Position numbers and translations under genes: made by a program. A stretch of DNA of 64,000 bases from RPQJ01 sp963777725 (GTDB lineage: Bacteria > Pseudomonadota > Gammaproteobacteria > Steroidobacterales > Steroidobacteraceae): NCBI GenBank assembly GCA_963777725.1, contig CAVZRR010000021.1:1-64000 (forward strand), given 5' to 3'. The notes beneath the pieces were generated by a model, which made no database searches, had not been told where the DNA came from, and saw nothing but the letters and a program-made list of their open reading frames with translations. This document shows positions 47,676 through 57,591 of this stretch, in pieces. Within the stretch, counting starts at the first letter, position 1. Each line of letters begins with the position of its first letter.

Positions 47676-48132
47676 CCGAAGTCGCGGCCCGCGACGCGGC
47701 CTTCCGCATCCAGCACGTAATAGGTCGGGTAACCGCGGATCCTGTAGTCCGCCGCGGTCTGCGGTCCGGCGGCGAGCACCGGCAGCTGCAACTCGTGGCG
47801 CGCAGCGTACTCAGCGAGTTCGGCCGGACTCGACCAGTCGAGCCCGACGAGCACGACCTGCACGTCGTCGCCTTGCCAGCGATCGAACCAGCGCAGCTGC
47901 GGCGAGCTTGCAGCGCAGACGCCGCACCAAGGCGCAAAGAAATACAGGACCGCCGGCTTGCCCTCGAGCGCGTCGAGCGACCAGGGCCGGCCCTGCAGGT
48001 CGGTGAGCTCGAAGGCCGGCGCGGGGACACGATCGCCGGTCGGCAGCAAATCGCGCGTGCGCCACGCGTAGATTCCGCCCACGATCACGACGAACAGCAG
48101 GACCTCGGCCAGCCGCCGCCACCAACGTGAAT

Positions 48133-48136
<4 letters not shown>
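47630..48136 (-). CDS. membrane-anchored thioredoxin-fold protein (TlpA/ScsD type)
   Basis: 168 residues: one N-terminal membrane anchor (LAEVLLFVVIVGGIYAW), then a periplasmic thioredoxin domain with the redox motif APWCGVCAAS and cis-Pro loop GYPTYYVLD. It should reduce or isomerise thiols in the periplasm. GTG 48136 overlaps the ygiQ stop as GTGA, so it is translationally coupled to ygiQ, a linkage often seen in gammaproteobacteria for ScsD-like proteins only loosely. Its end overlaps the convergent cpYpsA gene by 46 bases. Confidence 0.87.
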
Positions 48137-50403
<2,267 letters not shown>

Positions 50404-50410
50404 GGCGCGC

Positions 50411-50416
50411 AGTTTA
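50411..50416 (-). promoter_or_regulatory. -10 box of ygiQ, probable leaderless start
   Basis: On the minus strand TAAACT is followed by seven bases and the ATG at 50403. No Shine-Dalgarno site is present and the -35 is weak. Confidence 0.35.
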
Positions 50417-50564
50417 GACCACGTCGCTGCGCGGACCGGCTCTAGAGCCTGCTCGGTCAATGCGTTCGCGGCCGATATGCGCGTCGATCAACCGTCCGGT
50501 CCACGGCAGGATCACTCCTTGACTGGTGATCTGCTCCACAGCAGGATAGATGGAACCGAAACGG

Positions 50565-50580
50565 TGACTAAATGGTGTCA
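50565..50580. promoter_or_regulatory. possible antitoxin operator
   Basis: TGAC-TAAATGGT-GTCA ends one base before the antitoxin ATG at 50582. Ribbon-helix-helix antitoxins usually repress their own operon through such short inverted repeats. Weak evidence from sequence alone. Confidence 0.3.
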
Positions 50581-50581
50581 A

Positions 50582-50818
50582 ATGCTTAACCTGACGCTCA
50601 AGAACGTACCGCCCGAGCTGCACGCCCGGCTCAAGGCGAGCGCGGAGGCCAATCGGCGCAGTTTGAACCGCGAGATCCTGGCTCGCCTCGAAAGCCAGCT
50701 CGACGCGCCGCCCATCGATGTCGCGGCTGAGTTGCGCGCACTCGAGGGCTTCGTCGCTGAGCTACCGCGCGTTGACCATGGTCTGGTAGGCCGCTACCGA
50801 AGCGCAGGAAGGGCATGA
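50582..50818 (+). CDS. FitA-like ribbon-helix-helix antitoxin
   Basis: 78 residues. The start MLNLTLKNVPPELHARLKAS is the beta strand and first helix of an Arc/FitA-type DNA-binding domain, with RSLNREILARLE as the second helix. The C-terminal tail (ELPRVDHGLVGRYR) should wrap the toxin and place an Arg near its active site. The frame is open upstream, but the family starts at ATG 50582. Its stop overlaps the toxin ATG (ATGA). Confidence 0.85.
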   Translation: MLNLTLKNVPPELHARLKASAEANRRSLNREILARLESQLDAPPIDVAAELRALEGFVAELPRVDHGLVGRYRSAGRA

Positions 50819-51222
50819 TCGTCGTCGACAGCAATGTCATTGCATTTTGCTGGATAAACGGCGACCGCACTGCGCTGGCCCATCGCTTGCGCAGACTGGA
50901 TCCGGACTGGCATGCCCCGGTGCTGTGGCGCTCTGAGTTGCGCAACATCCTGGCTGGATATCGCCGCGATCGCAGCCTCAGCGGCGAGCAGGTGCGGCAC
51001 ATCATGGCGGCCGCGGAGGCCGCGTTCGCAGGCCGCGAACACCACCTGCCCAGCGATCGCGTCTTCGCCGTCATCGAGCGTGGCCGGCTGTCCGCCTACG
51101 ACTGCGAGTTCGTGGCGCTGGCCGAAATCCTCGGTGTGCCGCTCGTGACTGAGGACCGCGCCATCCTCGCCGCCTGTCCCGGGCAATCGATGAACCTCGA
51201 ACAATCCGTATCAGTTCAGTAG
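50815..51222 (+). CDS. PIN-domain ribonuclease toxin (VapC/FitB type)
   Basis: 135 residues. The four acidic residues of a PIN active site are present: VVDSNVIAF (Asp5), LWRSELRNIL (Glu41), SAYDCEFVALAE (Asp about 97) and VTEDRAIL (Asp about 115). It should cleave tRNA or mRNA when freed from the antitoxin. ATG 50815 overlaps the antitoxin stop as ATGA. It is intact. A second toxin-antitoxin pair begins 43 bases downstream on the same strand. Confidence 0.9.
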   Translation: MIVVDSNVIAFCWINGDRTALAHRLRRLDPDWHAPVLWRSELRNILAGYRRDRSLSGEQVRHIMAAAEAAFAGREHHLPSDRVFAVIERGRLSAYDCEFVALAEILGVPLVTEDRAILAACPGQSMNLEQSVSVQ

Positions 51223-51253
51223 AAATCTATAGCATCATTTATTTCTGGGGGAG

Positions 51254-51259
51254 TATGCT
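51254..51259 (+). promoter_or_regulatory. -10 box of a leaderless antitoxin gene with flanking inverted repeat
   Basis: TATGCT is followed by exactly six bases and ATG 51266. The box overlaps one half of an inverted repeat AGCAT(51231-51235)...ATGCT(51255-51259), which could be the operator for the Xre-type antitoxin. The -35 is weak. Confidence 0.45.
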
Positions 51260-51265
51260 TCTTCC

Positions 51266-51649
51266 ATGGCGCTCCCGAAGCCAGATCCGTCGCGCGCATT
51301 GGAAGAGTCCTCGGTGCTGACCAAGGCCGTGACCCGGGCCGCGGCATTGCTTGGGCTGACGCAGCGGCAAGTGGCCGAGGCCCTTGGGCTCTCCGGTCCG
51401 ACGACGTCCCGGTTGTTCACCGGCAAGTACCTGCTGTCACCGACACGTTCCAAGGAATGGGAGCTGGCCGTGCTGTTCGTGCGGCTGTTCCGTTCGCTGG
51501 ATGCGCTGTGGGGCCACGAAGGCACCGCCCGGGCCTGGTTGACGAGCTACAACACGTCACTCGGGGCGGCGCCGCTCGAACTGATCAAGAGTGCCGCTGG
51601 CCTGGTGCGCGTCGTTGATTACCTGGACCACGCGCGCGGTCGCGTCTGA
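51266..51649 (+). CDS. Xre/MbcA/ParS-type antitoxin
   Basis: 127 residues. An N-terminal Xre-like helix-turn-helix (LGLTQRQVAEALGLSGPTTSRL) is followed by the toxin-binding DUF2384/MbcA-ParS domain (LDALWGHEGTARAWLTSYNTSLGAAPLELI). Partner of the overlapping RES-domain gene. Its ATG lies six bases after a TATGCT box, implying a leaderless transcript. Confidence 0.88.
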   Translation: MALPKPDPSRALEESSVLTKAVTRAAALLGLTQRQVAEALGLSGPTTSRLFTGKYLLSPTRSKEWELAVLFVRLFRSLDALWGHEGTARAWLTSYNTSLGAAPLELIKSAAGLVRVVDYLDHARGRV

Positions 51650-52337
51650 AGCGCGGCCGGCCACGCTAGATTTGTGGCGCGCAGTGGAGGCGCAGCACGT
51701 TGCGTCGACGATGGCGCTCGTCGATACGGTCGCCGAGCAGGCCATGCTCGAGCGGCTCGTCGAGGCGTCGAAACCTCCCGTGCCGCGCGAAGTCGCCACA
51801 CTCGGACTGCACTGGCTGCTGTTCACGCCGTTCCGCTATGCGCCACCGCCGGGCGGTTCGCGTTTCCGCGGCCCGAACGATCCGGGAGTCTTCTACGGGG
51901 CCGAGCAGGCTCGCACCGCCTGCGCCGAGGTGGGTTACTGGCGCTGGCGTCACCTGCAGGATTCACCGGGAATTCCGGCCATGCCGCCGCGTCCGCAGAC
52001 GGTGTTCAAAGTGCCGGTGTCCGGAGCGGCGATCGACCTGCGCAATCCGCCGTTCGATCGCGATCGCGAACGGTGGACGCACCGGTCCGACTACGCGGAC
52101 TGCCAGGCCATCGGCCGCGCCGCGCGGGAAGCGGCTGTGCAGTGGATTCGGTACGAATCGGTGCGCGACTCACGCCACGGTGGCTGCGGCGCGGTGCTCG
52201 ACGCCGCAGCGTTTGCGAGCCGCACGCCCGTCGAGCAGCAGGGCTGGATCCTGACGGTCACCCAGACGCGAGTCGTCTGGCAGCGCAGCGATCCACTGAA
52301 CCCCGGCGTGTTCGAGTTCACCGCCGCTGGCTGGTGA
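51591..52337 (+). CDS. RES-domain toxin (NAD+-degrading family)
   Basis: Up to 248 residues. The RES fold is recognisable from DLWRAVEAQHVASTM onward, with SRFRGPNDPGVFYGAEQART (Arg) and ACAEVGYWRWRHL (Glu) and later conserved aromatic strands. Related toxins (ParT, MbcT, Res) consume NAD+ or ADP-ribosylate a target. The start is uncertain: GTG 51591, TTG 51615 and TTG 51672 are all in frame and only the last lies outside the antitoxin gene. The 3' end is nine bases from the convergent yebC gene. Confidence 0.82.
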   Translation: MPLAWCASLITWTTRAVASEARPATLDLWRAVEAQHVASTMALVDTVAEQAMLERLVEASKPPVPREVATLGLHWLLFTPFRYAPPPGGSRFRGPNDPGVFYGAEQARTACAEVGYWRWRHLQDSPGIPAMPPRPQTVFKVPVSGAAIDLRNPPFDRDRERWTHRSDYADCQAIGRAAREAAVQWIRYESVRDSRHGGCGAVLDAAAFASRTPVEQQGWILTVTQTRVVWQRSDPLNPGVFEFTAAGW

Positions 52338-52346
52338 AAATCGTCT

Positions 52347-53069
52347 TTAAGCGAGCGTGTGATAGACCTTCTGCACGTCCTCGTCCTGCTCGAGCTTGTC
52401 GATCAACTCGAGCACTTCGGTGGCCTGCGCTTCGGGTAACTCGGTCGGCACCTGGCAGATGTACTCCTGCTCGGCCGAGATCGGCGTGATGCCACGGTCC
52501 TCGAGCGCCTTCTGCAGCGTGCCGAAGTCCTCGAACAGGCAGCGCGCCACGAGCTGCGGCTCGCCCTTTTCGCCCGTGCTCTCGCCGAACTCCTCGAGCC
52601 CGTGGTCGATCAGGTACAGTTCGAGGTCGTCCTGGTCGATGCCTTCCGGGTTGAGGCGGAACACGCCCATGCGCTTGAACTGGAACGAAACGCTGCCGGT
52701 GGTGGCGAGATTCCCGCCGTTCTTGCCGAAGGCGTTGCGCACGCTCGCCACCGTGCGGGTCGGGTTGTCGGTGGCGCACTCGACCAGCACCGCGACGCCG
52801 TGCGGGGCGTAGCCCTCGTACAGCACCTCTTCGAAGTTGGCCGCGTCACGTCCCGAGGCGCGCTTGATCGCAGACTCGATCTTGTCCTTCGGCATGTTCA
52901 CGGCGCGGGCGTTCTGGATGCAGCGCCGCAGGGCCGGGTTCGAGTCCGGGTCCGGCCCGCCCTTCTTCACGGCGATCGTGATTTCCTTGCCGATCCGGGC
53001 GAACTGCTTCGCCATCCGGTTCCAGCGCGCGAACATCGCGTGCTTGCGGACTTCAAAAATGCGTCCCAT
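52347..53069 (-). CDS. YebC/PmpR (TACO1) family protein, YeeN-like
   Basis: 240 residues. Begins GRIFEVRKHAMFARWNRMAK, the variant start of the YeeN-like branch instead of the GHSKWANI of classical YebC. The rest has the three-domain pattern: KKGGPDPDSNPALRR, MPKDKIESAIKRASG, EEVLYEGYAPHGVAVLVE and DNPTRTVASVRNAF. The family was long called transcriptional regulator and is now linked to ribosome stalling relief at polyproline. Single gene, convergent with the RES toxin, with 176 bases to the divergent DUF3365 gene. Confidence 0.94.
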   Translation of the reverse strand: MGRIFEVRKHAMFARWNRMAKQFARIGKEITIAVKKGGPDPDSNPALRRCIQNARAVNMPKDKIESAIKRASGRDAANFEEVLYEGYAPHGVAVLVECATDNPTRTVASVRNAFGKNGGNLATTGSVSFQFKRMGVFRLNPEGIDQDDLELYLIDHGLEEFGESTGEKGEPQLVARCLFEDFGTLQKALEDRGITPISAEQEYICQVPTELPEAQATEVLELIDKLEQDEDVQKVYHTLA

Positions 53070-53245
53070 CGTGTCTCGACCTGTTCAGGCGGGGCGCGCA
53101 ATCTACCCGAGCGCGCATTCGAGGCCAATCTCCAGCCGACCACCATTATATTCAGCTACGCAATAATCCGGCTTGTGTCCGAGACGGATCGGCGACGATT
53201 ATGAACTTCAACTGTATGCAGCGATTTGCCTGCCAGGAGTCCCAG

Positions 53246-53839
53246 ATGCGCAAACTTGCCGTTGTCGTGCTGCTCGCGTGCAGTCCGCTGTTGACCCAGG
53301 CCGCGGACGCTCCGGCCGCGCCCGATTGGATCGAGCAGAGCCGCCAGCTCGCGCAGCAACTCGGCGGCGAGCTCAAGGGCGAACTCGGTCGCGCGATCAG
53401 CGCAGGCGGACCCGTGGCGGCCGTGGCCGTGTGCAAGACCCGGGCGCCCGAAATCGCCGCGAGGCTCTCCGCGAAGTCCGGCGCAGTCGTGGGACGCACC
53501 GCGCTGCGCGTGCGCAATCCGGCCAATGCGCCGGACGACCTGCAGCGCGCCCTGCTCGAGCAGTTCTCGGCCGAGCTCGCCTCCGGCCAGTTCGCGGGAC
53601 CGCTCGAGGCCGCGTTCGAGATCAATCGCGGTGGGCAGGTCGAGCGCCGCTACATGCGCGCGATTCCGATGGACGCCTTGTGCCTCACCTGCCACGGACC
53701 CGTCCTCGCTCCCGACCTGGCCGCGGTGATCAATCGTGACTACCCCGACGACCAGGCCACGGGCTTTGAGCAGGGCCAGTTGCGCGGCGCCTTCAGCGTC
53801 ACGTGGCCGCCGGTCGCCCCGCCACCCGCCAAGCCTTGA
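53246..53839 (+). CDS. periplasmic DUF3365 (Tll0287-like) haem-binding protein
   Basis: 197 residues with a signal peptide (LAVVVLLACSPLLTQAADA). The domain has AAVAVCKTRAPEIAARLSA and RRYMRAIPMDALCLTCHGP, in which CLTCH is a c-type haem attachment motif, as in the Tll0287 family of haem sensors or electron carriers. ATG 53246 follows AGGAGT; the ATG at 53201 would lengthen the signal peptide oddly. The methyltransferase gene follows after 16 bases. An AT-rich patch at 53142-53168 (TATATT, AATAAT) may hold its promoter. Confidence 0.85.
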   Translation: MRKLAVVVLLACSPLLTQAADAPAAPDWIEQSRQLAQQLGGELKGELGRAISAGGPVAAVAVCKTRAPEIAARLSAKSGAVVGRTALRVRNPANAPDDLQRALLEQFSAELASGQFAGPLEAAFEINRGGQVERRYMRAIPMDALCLTCHGPVLAPDLAAVINRDYPDDQATGFEQGQLRGAFSVTWPPVAPPPAKP

Positions 53840-53855
53840 CCACGGCCCGCTCTCC

Positions 53856-54473
53856 TTGCGCCTCTACCACCACTACGTCTTCCCGCACCTGCTCGACTTC
53901 GTGATGTCGAACCGGATGTTCCGCAAGCCGCGGGACCGCGCGCTCGCACCCGCGCGCGGGCGCATCCTGGAGATCGGCTTCGGTACCGGGATGAACCTGA
54001 CGCACTACCCGCCCACGGTGAAGCGCATCGAGGCGATCGATCCCGACCTCGATCTCGATCGATACTCGCTGCCGCGCATTGCCGCGGCGCCGATCGAAGT
54101 GGATTTTCATCACCTCGATGCGGAGCACCTGCCGTTCGAGGCGAACCGCTTCGATACGGTCGTCAGCACGTTCACGCTCTGCTCGATCCCCGACGTCGCA
54201 CACGCACTGCGGGAAATCCGGCGGGTGCTGAAGCCCGGCGGCCAGTTCCTGTTCCTCGAGCACGGCCGGTCGCCGGACCCCGGCGTGGCGCGCTGGCAGG
54301 ATCGACTCAATGCGGCCTGGATGCCGCTCGCGGGCGGTTGTCATCTCAACCGGCCGACTCGCGAATTGGTCGCGGAGGCGGGACTTGAGTTGGGTCCACT
54401 GCGGAACTACTACTTGAAGCGAGCGCCACGCTTCGTCGGTTACATGACGGAAGGCATGGCGCTGAAGCCGTGA
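53856..54473 (+). CDS. class I SAM-dependent methyltransferase (UbiE-like)
   Basis: 205 residues. It begins LRLYHHYVFPHLLDFVMSN, the usual N-terminus of this group, followed by motif I ILEIGFGTGMNLTHYP, IDPDLDLDRY, motif IV FDTVVSTFTLCSIPD and VLKPGGQFLFLEHGR. Relatives are METTL7-like/UbiE-like proteins of unknown substrate. TTG 53856 is my choice because it starts the conserved part; upstream codons overlap the DUF3365 gene. The two genes probably form an operon. Confidence 0.82.
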   Translation: MRLYHHYVFPHLLDFVMSNRMFRKPRDRALAPARGRILEIGFGTGMNLTHYPPTVKRIEAIDPDLDLDRYSLPRIAAAPIEVDFHHLDAEHLPFEANRFDTVVSTFTLCSIPDVAHALREIRRVLKPGGQFLFLEHGRSPDPGVARWQDRLNAAWMPLAGGCHLNRPTRELVAEAGLELGPLRNYYLKRAPRFVGYMTEGMALKP

Positions 54474-54625
54474 TCTCTTGTTGCAGTGCGTAATGACGCG
54501 CCGCAGCCGGTCGCGTACAAGCTCACCAGCCTCGGCGTGACCCGCCGCACGCGGGGACGGAATTCCGAACTGGGGGATGCCTGAACGGGGGTGGCGGGCG
54601 GGTCACGGAAGACCAGAAGATGAGC

Positions 54626-54669
54626 AAAAGGCCGCGAGCCGCATCCGTTGCTCGCGGCCTTTCTTTTTT
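54626..54669. terminator. bidirectional-looking intrinsic terminator
   Basis: AAAA, GGCCGCGAGC, a ten-base loop, GCTCGCGGCC and TTTCTTTTTT form a 10-bp stem with a strong U-tract. It lies in the 313-base gap 54474-54786. The gap also holds a possible -10 (TAAACT, 54713-54718) for the next gene and otherwise nothing I recognise. Confidence 0.93.
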
Positions 54670-54786
54670 CCGGTGCCTGCGCCGCCACTCGCCGCCCCGC
54701 GTCACCGTGCCGTAAACTGCCGCGCGATGGCCTGCCAATCGCCCGTCCCGCTCTTGATGAGCGGCTCGGGCCCGAAGGAGACTGCG

Positions 54787-55938
54787 ATGAAACGGCGAGT
54801 TTCGAGCGCGGCGCTGGTCGCGTTCGGCCTGGCGACCATCACCGGTTGCAGCGTGCAGATCGAAGGCGACGATGCCATTGCCCAGCAATTCGGGTCCGAC
54901 TATGTCGGTGCCGGCGGCATGGTCAACGTGACGGAACCCATCGCGGGTGACGCGTTCCTGGCCGGCGGCCGGGTCGCCATCGCGACCGAGGTGCAGGGCG
55001 ATCTCGTCGTGGCGGGCGGCGAAGTTTCGCTCGGCGGCGCAGTCGGCGACGACCTGTATGGTGCCGGCGGCAACGTCCAGCTCGACTCCATCGTGACCGG
55101 CAACGCGCGGCTCGCCGGCGGCGACGTCACCGTCGGTGCCGCGACCGTGGTGGCGGGCAACGTTCACCTGACGGGCGGACGCGTGCAGTTTGACGGCAAC
55201 ACTCACCAGGACCTGCACGCCTCCGGCGGTTCAGTCCGCCTCAACGGTGAAGTGCACGGCGACGCCATGGTGCGCGCCGAGGAACTGGTGGTCGGTCCCG
55301 ACGCGCGCATCGGCGGCCGGCTGGTGTTCCGGGGTCCGGCCGAGCCCGAGATCGCCGAGGGTGCAGTGATCGTCGGAGGCGTCGAATTCGACCGCAGATC
55401 GACGCGCCGGGTCTTCGATGATGCGTCCGGGCACGCCCGCGACGCAGTGCTCGGTATCGGCTCGTTCCTGTCGTTCGTCGGGCTGTTCCTCGCGGCGGCG
55501 CTGTTCCTGGCGATGTTCCCGAACTTCGCCACCGGTGCGGCGGCGGTGGTCGGACGCAAGCCGCTGCAGTCGCTCGGCCTCGGCCTCGCGTTCGTCGCCT
55601 GCGTGCCGTTCCTCGGCGTCGTGCTGCTGATCACGGTGATCGGCATACCGCTTGCGCTGTTGCTGGTGCCGATCTACCTGTTGCTGCTGTTCCTCGGCTG
55701 GGCGACCGTGGCGCTGTTCGTCGCCCAGCGCGGGCTCGATACCTTGCGGCCGGGGCGACCGGCGACGATGCCTGCGCGTCTGCTCGCGCTGTTCCTCGCG
55801 CTCGTGGCGCTGTGGTTGCTGCGCCAGATTCCGCTGGTCGGGGGGCTGATCGCGTTCGTCGCGCTGCTCGCGGGCATCGGTGCCTTCGTCTGGCAGGCGT
55901 GGAACCGCCGCGAGCCGGCGCCGCGGGCGGCGGCCTGA
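54787..55938 (+). CDS. bactofilin-like polymer-forming domain fused to a membrane domain
   Basis: 383 residues. The N-terminus is a signal peptide with a lipobox-like ITGC. Residues about 35-190 are short beta-helix repeats with G-D-x-x-x-A-G-G-x-V units (EVQGDLVVAGGEVSLGG and similar), typical of polymer-forming (bactofilin/DUF583-like) domains. About five membrane helices follow (from SFLSFVGLFLAAALFLA). The combination is common in uncharacterised envelope proteins. ATG 54787 has a GAAGGAGA site. The DMT transporter gene starts five bases after its stop. Confidence 0.82.
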   Translation: MKRRVSSAALVAFGLATITGCSVQIEGDDAIAQQFGSDYVGAGGMVNVTEPIAGDAFLAGGRVAIATEVQGDLVVAGGEVSLGGAVGDDLYGAGGNVQLDSIVTGNARLAGGDVTVGAATVVAGNVHLTGGRVQFDGNTHQDLHASGGSVRLNGEVHGDAMVRAEELVVGPDARIGGRLVFRGPAEPEIAEGAVIVGGVEFDRRSTRRVFDDASGHARDAVLGIGSFLSFVGLFLAAALFLAMFPNFATGAAAVVGRKPLQSLGLGLAFVACVPFLGVVLLITVIGIPLALLLVPIYLLLLFLGWATVALFVAQRGLDTLRPGRPATMPARLLALFLALVALWLLRQIPLVGGLIAFVALLAGIGAFVWQAWNRREPAPRAAA

Positions 55939-55942
55939 ACGG

Positions 55943-56383
55943 ATGAGCTACTGGCCGCACCTGATGGCTGCGCTGGTCGGCGCCGGGATCACGATCCAGG
56001 TCGGCATGAACGCGACCGTGCGGATGACGATCGGGTCGCCGGTGCTCGCCGCGATCGTGAATTTCGTCGTGGGCCTCGCGGCGCTCGTGCTGCTCGCGGT
56101 CGCGAGCGGCGCGCGCATCGTGCCGGGTTCGGTCGCCGCCGTGCCGGCCTGGGCTTGGTTCGGCGGACTGCTAGGTGCCACGTACGTGGCGGCCACCACG
56201 GTGCTCGGACCGAAGCTTGGCGCCGCGAGCTTTCTCGCGCTGACGCTGGCTGGACAGATGGTGGCGGCGCTGCTCGTGGACCACTATGGCGTGATCGGCT
56301 TTCCGCAGAGCCCGTTGACGCCGACCCGCCTCCTCGGCACGGCGTTGCTGGTCGTCGGGGTGCTGCTGATCATGCGACGATGA
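55943..56383 (+). CDS. DMT-family membrane transporter (DUF606/YdcZ type)
   Basis: 146 residues with four to five membrane helices. QVGMNATVRMTIGSPVLAAI and the C-terminal LLGTALLVVGVLLIMRR fit the YdcZ (DUF606) half-size drug/metabolite transporter family. Substrate unknown. ATG 55943 follows the bactofilin-like gene by four bases. Confidence 0.85.
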   Translation: MSYWPHLMAALVGAGITIQVGMNATVRMTIGSPVLAAIVNFVVGLAALVLLAVASGARIVPGSVAAVPAWAWFGGLLGATYVAATTVLGPKLGAASFLALTLAGQMVAALLVDHYGVIGFPQSPLTPTRLLGTALLVVGVLLIMRR

Positions 56384-56402
56384 CCTGAATCGGGAGGATC
56401 CC

Positions 56403-56984
56403 TTGGCTCGCACACCGTCCACGATGCTCGCGCTCGGCACGGTCGCCCCCGCGTTCCGCTTGCCCGATTACGACGGGCACATGCATTCACTCGATGACCT
56501 CGCGGCGCAACCCGCGCTGCTGGTCGCATTCATCTGCAGTCACTGCCCGTTCGTCCGGCACCTGCGCAAGGAGTTCGCGGCGTTCGCGCGCGAGTACGCT
56601 CCGCGCGGCCTCGCGGTCGTAGCGATCAACTCGAACGACATCGTGGCCTATCCGCAGGACGGGCCCGATGCGATGCGCGCGGAGGCGGCGGAGCTCGGCT
56701 ACGGTTTTCCGTACCTGCTCGACGAGTCCCAGGACGTTGCCAAGGCCTATCAGGCCGCCTGCACGCCCGACTTCTTCCTGTTCGACGCAAACCGCCGGCT
56801 CGTCTATCGCGGCCAGTTCGACGACAGTCGTCCGGGCACCGAGCGACCCGTCACCGGTGCGGATTTGAGGGCTGCCGTCGATGCCTTGCTCGCCGGCCGC
56901 TCGCCCGTCGCGGAACAGCGGCCCAGCCTGGGATGCAACATCAAGTGGCGGCGCGGCCACGAGCCCGCGTACGCCGCAGGCTGA
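56403..56984 (+). CDS. thioredoxin-fold peroxiredoxin-like protein
   Basis: 193 residues from TTG 56403, which has a GGGAGGAT site; ATG 56424 is less well placed. AhpC/TSA-type thioredoxin fold: VAPAFRLPDYDGHMHSLDD, then the redox-site position FICSHCPFVRHL (CxxC-like SHCPF with Cys in CSHC) and CTPDFFLFDANRRLVYRG. No signal peptide, so cytosolic. Relatives are thioredoxin-family proteins of unknown partner. It converges on the DUF4136 lipoprotein gene with 22 bases between. Confidence 0.87.
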   Translation: MARTPSTMLALGTVAPAFRLPDYDGHMHSLDDLAAQPALLVAFICSHCPFVRHLRKEFAAFAREYAPRGLAVVAINSNDIVAYPQDGPDAMRAEAAELGYGFPYLLDESQDVAKAYQAACTPDFFLFDANRRLVYRGQFDDSRPGTERPVTGADLRAAVDALLAGRSPVAEQRPSLGCNIKWRRGHEPAYAAG

Positions 56985-57006
56985 GCGCGGCGCGTATGCG
57001 CTGGCG

Positions 57007-57591
57007 TCAGGTTCCGGCGCGCCGCTGGGGGAATTCCCGCGCAATCTGGTGCGCCATCTCGACGACCATGCGGATGCCCGCCTCGCGCGACGTCACGCGC
57101 GACTCGGACGTCACGAGTCCGCGCCAGATGATGCGCCCGGAGGCCGGATCCTCGACGAACACGACGACCGTGCCATCCCGGACCGTCGTTTCGCGCGGCA
57201 AGTCCGAGGCCGGCGGCAGCGGCATGCCGCTCGCCGTCAGGACGCTGTTCGCCGACGGTGCGCCGACGCGCGGCTCCTCCGACAACACGAAGCGGCGCGT
57301 GCCACTCACCTGGACGCTCACCAGCATGTCGGCGCCGGCCGGGTCGGTGACTTCGACGAACCCCTTGCGCTGCAGCTCGCTCACGACCGCCTGGCGCACG
57401 CGCGGTTCGACGACCGCGGCCAGCTCGGGCTCCATCGCGGCGGGCGTGTTGAACGCGCCGCCTTTCCAGGCGAAATTCGCCTTGCCGGGCAGGTCCGCCT
57501 CCGGGGCGGCGAAACTTTCCACGGTCCGGGGCGTGGCGCAACCGGCCGCGAGCGCCGCCACACCCACCACGAGCCAATGCTGAAGATTCAC
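57007..57591 (-). CDS. DUF4136 lipoprotein at the end of the efflux operon
   Basis: 194 residues. Signal peptide with lipobox AAGC. The DUF4136 pattern is visible in NFAWKGG, AVVSELQRKGFVEV and ADMLVSVQVSG. It is probably attached to the outer membrane. GTG 57591 overlaps the RND stop as GTGA, so it is translated with the pump. Its position suggests an accessory role in the efflux complex; no TolC-like channel gene is present. Confidence 0.8.
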   Translation of the reverse strand: MNLQHWLVVGVAALAAGCATPRTVESFAAPEADLPGKANFAWKGGAFNTPAAMEPELAAVVEPRVRQAVVSELQRKGFVEVTDPAGADMLVSVQVSGTRRFVLSEEPRVGAPSANSVLTASGMPLPPASDLPRETTVRDGTVVVFVEDPASGRIIWRGLVTSESRVTSREAGIRMVVEMAHQIAREFPQRRAGT

